The notes under the pieces: generated by a model
Database searches by the model: none
Seen by the model: the letters and a program-made list of their open reading frames with translations, nothing else
Told to the model about the DNA's origin: nothing
Program-made: the position numbers and the translations under genes
Shown: positions 50,588 to 54,790 of the stretch, piece after piece
How the letters are laid out: every line of letters begins with the position of its first letter
How positions within the stretch are numbered: the first letter of the stretch is position 1
NCBI RefSeq assembly: GCF_000211815.1
Contig: NZ_GL890829.1
Location: 21,960 to 76,749 of the forward strand
DNA length: 54,790 nucleotides
Origin: Moorena producens 3L
Lineage (GTDB): Bacteria > Cyanobacteriota > Cyanobacteriia > Cyanobacteriales > Coleofasciculaceae
Direction: 5' to 3'

Positions 50588-51613
50588 ATGCGCGAGCAAC
50601 TTCACATTAATGGCACCGTGGATACTCATACCCCAAACCACATCACCCCTCAAGCTGACCACCTGACCATTACTACAGCAAACCTACTGGAGGCTTTTGC
50701 TGATTTCCTGGATATCGATGTGGCAGCAGGAGATGCTGCGGCTGATACTGTTAATACCTACCGCCGCCAGGTTCAGCAATTTGTGAACTGGTGCGATCGC
50801 ATAAATCTTCATCCAGCCGCAGTTACTAAAGACGACATTAAGCGTTACCGCCGCTGGATGGTAGAAACTAAAAAATTTAAGCCAGCAACGGTATCACTAA
50901 AGTTATCAGTTGTCAAGCGTTTTTATCAAGCTGCTGTGGAAAAAGGACTGATTACGATCAATCCAGCTCTTGGGGTGAAACCGCCACGGGAAAAGCTGGA
51001 CCCGGCGGCAAGGATTACCTATTTGGAAAAGCCTGAAGTTGAGAAGTTGTTAGGAGCGATAGTGAATGATGGTAGCCTTAAGGCAAAGCGGGATAAACTT
51101 CTGCTGGCAATCATGATATTGGAAGGTCCCCGTAGCATTGAGTTACATCGAGCAAATGTCTCTGATGTAGTTAAGCAGGGGGGTAATCTGGGAATTCGGG
51201 TCGAAGGGAAGCGTAATATTAGAATAGTGCCATTAACACCAGATCTTGCTGACTTGCTAATGGCTTATCTCGAAGCAAGGGCAGAAAATGGGGAAGTGGT
51301 CAAACCATCCAGTCCTTTATTTATAGCTGTTGGAAACAGGGCGGGTGGCAAGCGGATTTCCCGGCGGGGGATTCGGCTAGTTGTAGATAGCTATTTAGAG
51401 CAAACTAACCTTAAGCAAACACCAGGAAGAACTATATCAGCCCATAGCTTGAGACATACGGCAGGTACCTTAGCTCTGCGTTCTGGTGCTGAGTTACGGC
51501 AAGTGCAAGATTTGTTGGGACATGCCGATCCCAGAACAACTTGTATTTATGCCCATGTCGCAGATCGCTGGGAAAATAATCCAGCATTGAAGCTGGGAAT
51601 TAACCTATCGTGA
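50588..51613 (+). CDS. Tyrosine recombinase / phage-type integrase
   Basis: 341 residues. N-terminal SAM-like DNA-binding domain (about 30-125, TYRRQVQQFVNWCDRINLHPAAVTKDDIKRYRRWMVE), catalytic domain with Arg in EGPRSIELHRANVSD, His-x-x-Arg in HSLRHTAGT, and LLGHADPRTTCIYAHV with the nucleophilic Tyr. The catalytic set looks complete. Neither attachment sites nor other phage genes are near, so it may be a stand-alone or XerC-like integrase. Confidence 0.88.
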   Translation: MREQLHINGTVDTHTPNHITPQADHLTITTANLLEAFADFLDIDVAAGDAAADTVNTYRRQVQQFVNWCDRINLHPAAVTKDDIKRYRRWMVETKKFKPATVSLKLSVVKRFYQAAVEKGLITINPALGVKPPREKLDPAARITYLEKPEVEKLLGAIVNDGSLKAKRDKLLLAIMILEGPRSIELHRANVSDVVKQGGNLGIRVEGKRNIRIVPLTPDLADLLMAYLEARAENGEVVKPSSPLFIAVGNRAGGKRISRRGIRLVVDSYLEQTNLKQTPGRTISAHSLRHTAGTLALRSGAELRQVQDLLGHADPRTTCIYAHVADRWENNPALKLGINLS

Positions 51614-51652
51614 TCATGTGATCATCTAGAGGGGAAATGAATAGCTAACTAA

Positions 51653-52888
51653 TTATTTTGGCAACTGGGGAACAGTGACTGGAACTCCTCCTTGGTGAAG
51701 GGATTGGCTTAAACAACTCAGAATCTGTACCAATTGAGCACCAACCCAGACCAGAAGATATTGATGAAGGTTGGGACAAGCGGACACTGTTAAGAAAGCG
51801 ATCGCATACTGAATAAAGTGGTTCAAGTGATTCGAGATCAAGAACTTCACGATGTTGACCAGCAGGGATAAAGTACTCCCGTTCTGTTCAAAATAACCAT
51901 GTTGGATAGTTAGGGGTGCTTGGGCAACCATTTCATCAAAAATCAAGGTTCCCTGTGTTCCTACAATCCCAAGCCGCCGTTGTTTATCTGGATTGAGCCA
52001 GCACAGATGAATAAATGCTTGAAAGCCAGTGGGATAGCTAAGTGTGAGCTGAACTAAGTCAGCTAGTCCTTGAGGAGTTGAAGGTTGAGGGGTTGAAGGT
52101 TGAAGGTTAGCAGGTTGAAGGTTAGCAGGTTGTTCGCCTTTGGCGTTCCCGTAGGGTAGGTTAGCAGGTTGTTGAGGGGTAAGTGATTGACTACAGCCTT
52201 GGTTATCTTCAGAACTTTCAACGGGCAACTGGCTAACTTGAAACTCTTTTTCAACCGGCAACTGGCTAACTTGAAACTCTTTTTGAAACTGTAGCCACAC
52301 CCTACCATTAGCTTGGACTTGAACAGGTAGCTGTCCTAAGCAATGGTTGAAAATAGCAATGTCGTGAATGGCTAAATCCCAGAGAGAATCTACATCTTGA
52401 CGTACTGGTCCTAAGTTAGTACGGGCGGCGTATCCATAGCGTAAGTCTCCTAAGCATCCCGAGTGAACAACTTCTTGAGCACGCTTGACCGCTGGGTGAA
52501 ATAGATAGGTATGGTCAACCATGAGCTGTCGCTGGTTTTCTTGAGCCAGGTGGCACAATTCTAGACACTCAGCCACATCAAGGGTTAAGGGTTTTTCTGC
52601 TAGGACGTGTTTCCCCTGGTTTAGAGCATCCTTAATTATGGTGTAATGGGTAACTGCTGGAGTAGCAATTACTACTGCCTCAATTGTCGGGAGATCCCGT
52701 ATCGATTCCCAATCTGTTGCCAAACGTACCTCAGGAGCTAGGTTATATTTATCTTTAATAGCTGCCAAGGTTTCTGGGTATGGATCAACCACTGCCACTA
52801 AGCAAGCATCAGGGTGTGCCAAGAAATTCCTGACCAAGTGTTTGCCCCAGCGACCTGCTCCCAATATCGCTACTCCGGTTTGTTTCAT
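51653..52888 (-). CDS. Gfo/Idh/MocA-family oxidoreductase with in-frame repeat insertion
   Basis: NAD(P)-dependent sugar-type dehydrogenase family. 411 residues: Rossmann start VAILGAGRWGKHLVRNF, the EKPLT catalytic Lys motif at ~98-102, and a dimer-type C-terminal domain. Residues ~201-273 are foreign: two copies of KEFQVSQLPVE and a run QPANLPYGNAKGEQPANLQPANLQPSTPQPSTPQ, encoded by the intergenic AACCTTCAACCTG-type repeats (52070-52288) including the TTCGCCTTTGGCGTTCCCG module. The frame stays open. Start overlaps the rnc stop by four bases. Confidence 0.85.
   Translation of the reverse strand: MKQTGVAILGAGRWGKHLVRNFLAHPDACLVAVVDPYPETLAAIKDKYNLAPEVRLATDWESIRDLPTIEAVVIATPAVTHYTIIKDALNQGKHVLAEKPLTLDVAECLELCHLAQENQRQLMVDHTYLFHPAVKRAQEVVHSGCLGDLRYGYAARTNLGPVRQDVDSLWDLAIHDIAIFNHCLGQLPVQVQANGRVWLQFQKEFQVSQLPVEKEFQVSQLPVESSEDNQGCSQSLTPQQPANLPYGNAKGEQPANLQPANLQPSTPQPSTPQGLADLVQLTLSYPTGFQAFIHLCWLNPDKQRRLGIVGTQGTLIFDEMVAQAPLTIQHGYFEQNGSTLSLLVNIVKFLISNHLNHFIQYAIAFLTVSACPNLHQYLLVWVGAQLVQILSCLSQSLHQGGVPVTVPQLPK
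52070..52288. repeat. Intergenic-type repeat cluster inside the oxidoreductase gene
   Basis: 'aaggttgaggggttgaaggttgaaggttagcaggtt' units, the GTTCGCCTTTGGCGTTCCCG module (52133-52152) and a duplicated 33-base unit (GGCAACTGGCTAACTTGAAA). The same modules are seen in non-coding DNA at 876-1258 and 38021-38370. Confidence 0.85.
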
Positions 52889-53598
52889 TTTTCGCCTCTC
52901 AATTCCAGAAATGCCTGTTTGGCTGCTGCTTGTTCCGCAGCTTTTTTCGATCTTCCTGTACCTTCACCTAATTGTCGATTTTGTAGCCAGACTTGGGCAG
53001 TGAAGCGGTTGTTTGCCCCATGCACTTGTAGGTTTTCGGTCAGATGATACTTTGGGAGCAGTTTGTAGTGAGCTTGAGTCCATTCCTGAAGAGCATCTTT
53101 GTAGTTTTGGCGGGCAGGGTCTTGACGAATTTCAGTAGTGAGTTTTTGTAAGTGAGGGTCTAGCCAAGGACGGACTAATTCTAGGGTATGGGTACTTAAA
53201 TATAATGCTCCCAATATTGCTTCAAAGGCATCAGCTAAGCGGGATGTTTCGCCAACTTTGTCCCCAGCGGCACTATTGGAAACGAGTAAATAACGCTCTA
53301 GACCATAGCTGCGAGCGAGTTGAGACAGAATGCGATCGCTTACCAGTACGGAACGAATGGCAGCAAACTCACCAACGGAAGAGTTGGGATAATTTTCCCA
53401 TAGCCATTCTGAGCTAGCTAAACGTATTACAGCATCACCAACAAACTCCAACTGCTCATAGTTGTCTTCTGCTGAGATACTACAATGAGTCAGTGCTAAA
53501 TCTAGCAACGACCAATTCACAGCTGTAGTTTTAGATAGTCCTAACTTTTGAACTAACTTCTCTAATTGTTTCTGACGACGGGGATCTTTGATGGTCAT
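52885..53598 (-). CDS. rnc: Ribonuclease III
   Basis: Double-strand-specific RNase for rRNA and other RNA maturation. 237 residues: signature NYEQLEFVGDAVIRLASSEWLWENYP and ADAFEAILGALYLS in the nuclease domain, and a C-terminal dsRBD (about 155-232, YKDALQEWTQAHYKLLPKYHL...GTGRSKKAAEQAAAKQAFLEL). It overlaps the oxidoreductase start by four bases, so both are likely one transcript. Confidence 0.95.
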   Translation of the reverse strand: MTIKDPRRQKQLEKLVQKLGLSKTTAVNWSLLDLALTHCSISAEDNYEQLEFVGDAVIRLASSEWLWENYPNSSVGEFAAIRSVLVSDRILSQLARSYGLERYLLVSNSAAGDKVGETSRLADAFEAILGALYLSTHTLELVRPWLDPHLQKLTTEIRQDPARQNYKDALQEWTQAHYKLLPKYHLTENLQVHGANNRFTAQVWLQNRQLGEGTGRSKKAAEQAAAKQAFLELRGEK

Positions 53599-53689
53599 GG
53601 GTGTCTGTTGTCGTGAGTCGGAAAGTCCTTTGTGACTAACCAGAGTCTGCTGGGAGTACTCATTACTAACGACTAATAGCTAAATTGAG

Positions 53690-54150
53690 AGAAAGTCGGA
53701 CATAAGCCGGGTTCTGTTCTCCCTAGCAACAATGAAAAAGCTACTAAAGAGGGTGGTTATCTATCTAGGACGGCTGTTACCAGACGCCTCATGCGGTTCT
53801 CCATATCCGGAACTGGTAAAAGACCAACCGTAGTTCCTCTCGACCTTGCTCCCAACCGGGGTTTACCGAGCCAGCACCTCTCGATGCTGCTGGTGCGCTC
53901 TTACCACACCTTTGCACCCTTACCTGTGAAAGAATCAGGAAAAAGGCCGGAAGAATTTATTCTTCCTGGAGCCTTCTACCTTTATCCTTCCCATCGGCGG
54001 TATGTTTCTGTGGCACTATCCTCACGGTCACCCGCACTGGGCGTTACCCAGCAAGTTTGGTCTTTCGGGAGCCCGGACTTTCCTCAGACTCGCAGAAAAA
54101 TGCGAATCCGCAACCACCTGCGCCTACTTTCTCTCTACTCTAGTTTAGAC
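53690..54150 (-). ncRNA. rnpB: RNase P RNA
   Basis: Catalytic RNA of tRNA 5' maturation. Read on the minus strand it begins around GTAGGCGCAGGTGGTTG and contains GAGGAAAGTCCGGGCTCCC near the 5' end; the 3' end is AACCCGGCTTATGTCCGACTTTC. These are the conserved P4-forming regions of bacterial type A RNase P RNA. Ends are approximate. Confidence 0.93.
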
Positions 54151-54277
54151 TTGATTAGCAGTTGGTTGTTAGCTGCTGGAGTTAGAGTCAATTTAGAGGC
54201 ACAGAGCATTATCTGTCCCAGGAGCAGCAACTAGGGAAATGCGATGGGACGTTGGAGCCGCTGCGCGAACGCAAAAG

Positions 54278-54670
54278 CTAATCCTCTAGAATTTGTTGGA
54301 TTACACTCCTAAGATCTTTGTCATCAGGGCGTTTTGTGAACTGTTTATGACTGTAAATCCAAACAAGTTTGATAACTGATTTACTTGTATTAACTAAATA
54401 CATCAATCTGATTTGTCCAGAAGCGCCTTGGCCAAACTTCAACTCAAGCTTATGAAATGTCCATCCTTCAGGTAACTTACTCGTTTTTGGGAAAGGTTCT
54501 TGACGGGAATTTCTAGGATATGGGTTCTCTATTAAATTGTCTAGGACTTGCGTGACAAGCAAAAAAAAGCTATTTTTGTGAACTTTGTGATCTTTGGCAA
54601 GTTTTTTCAAAGAACGATAAAAATTCTGTGAGTTTTCAGTGTCAATCGAGAAGGGATTTGATCCAGTCAC
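54278..54670 (-). CDS. RelE-like toxin or related small protein (putative)
   Basis: 130 residues. The order helix-rich N-terminus (NSQNFYRSLKKLAKDHKVHKNSFFLLVTQVLDNLIENPYPRNSRQEPFP), then beta strands with KLPEGWTFHKLELKFGQGASGQIRLMYLVNTSKSVIKLVWIYSHKQFTKRPDDKDLRSVIQQIL, resembles RelE/ParE-superfamily toxins; no named family recognised. A GTG start at 54670 overlaps the upstream gene's end by 29 bases, as in antitoxin-toxin pairs. Confidence 0.55.
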   Translation of the reverse strand: MTGSNPFSIDTENSQNFYRSLKKLAKDHKVHKNSFFLLVTQVLDNLIENPYPRNSRQEPFPKTSKLPEGWTFHKLELKFGQGASGQIRLMYLVNTSKSVIKLVWIYSHKQFTKRPDDKDLRSVIQQILED

Positions 54671-54790
54671 TCACTTCTCCTTTACCAATAAGATTTGAAG
54701 ATGATGAAGCAAAAGCGTCCTCCAAAACTTTTGACATCACCGATTCATATGCGGGGTGCTCACGTTCTATTTCATCAAGTTTCTGCTTAC
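54642..54790 (-). CDS. Partial gene at the right edge (putative antitoxin)
   Basis: Minus-strand frame ending at the TGA at 54642-54644, entering from beyond the window: ...KLDEIEREHPAYESVMSKVLEDAFASSSSNLIGKGEVSDWIKSLLD. It precedes and overlaps the putative toxin, so an antitoxin is the natural guess. N-terminus not visible. Confidence 0.45.
   Translation of the reverse strand, partial: KQKLDEIEREHPAYESVMSKVLEDAFASSSSNLIGKGEVSDWIKSLLD

Noticed and set aside
50588..51613. Integrase as the marker of a prophage or integrative island
   Set aside because: Neighbours are housekeeping genes and no attachment repeats or phage genes were seen, so only the recombinase itself is called.
53791..54234. 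147-codon open frame on the plus strand
   Set aside because: It is antisense to RNase P RNA, whose conserved ends are clear. The frame is a by-product of that RNA's composition.

Overview
The window reads as a stretch of chromosome from a filamentous cyanobacterium. The evidence is GCGATCGC (HIP1-type) octamers, cyanobacterial or plastid-type genes (ycf54, ycf33, hemJ, crtE, DUF3143 and DUF4327 proteins), a cyanobacterial-type RNase P RNA, and a very heavy load of short palindromic repeats, MITEs and TnpB elements. A large-genome Moorena/Coleofasciculus-like organism would fit, but that is a guess from style and not a proven assignment.

Layout. 1-10.2 kb: rpsD, moaA, a TnpB element, an alpha/beta hydrolase cut at its 3' end by a second TnpB element, a group II intron 5' fragment, cbiD and guaA. 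10.2-23.7 kb is an accessory zone: a signal-peptide protein of the choice-of-anchor E type, an IS4-like element with target duplication, an IS66-like wreck that contains an IS630-like element, two PilZ proteins (one fused to a PEP-CTERM tail), a HetP-family small protein, a third TnpB and an ISAs1-like transposase cut by four successive small insertions. 23.7-36.3 kb is housekeeping: hemJ, small conserved proteins, a GH3 glycosidase overlapping rbfA, ycf33, clpC, rimI diverging from lysA, then cdaA-uppS. 36.3-38.4 kb is a broken TnpB element and repeats. 38.4-54.8 kb is again mostly housekeeping: DUF3143 and a J-domain protein, an IctB/O-antigen-ligase-like membrane protein, a YaaW-like protein, degenerate tRNA-like sequences, a YggU protein, a fatty acid desaturase, pdxJ, ycf54, a PAP2-related protein, crtE, folD, a Nudix hydrolase, a tyrosine recombinase, an oxidoreductase overlapping rnc, rnpB, and a toxin-antitoxin-like pair at the right edge.

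The most distinctive content is not a gene cluster but an ecology of small mobile repeats. At least five families can be separated by eye: (i) hairpins with conserved flanks and loop but covarying stems; (ii) GC-rich tcttgatgca...tgcatcgct elements; (iii) GGGTGCATCTCA MITEs with 8-9 bp target duplications; (iv) TATAG-ended MITEs; (v) about 46-bp double-palindrome units. They nest in one another and in transposases, and a further AACCTTCAACCTG-type repeat has entered an oxidoreductase gene in frame. One 21-bp mini-hairpin repeat sits in frame in the RuvC-II (catalytic Glu) region of a TnpB. Two other TnpB genes belong to a subgroup lacking the canonical Glu and the zinc-ribbon cysteines.
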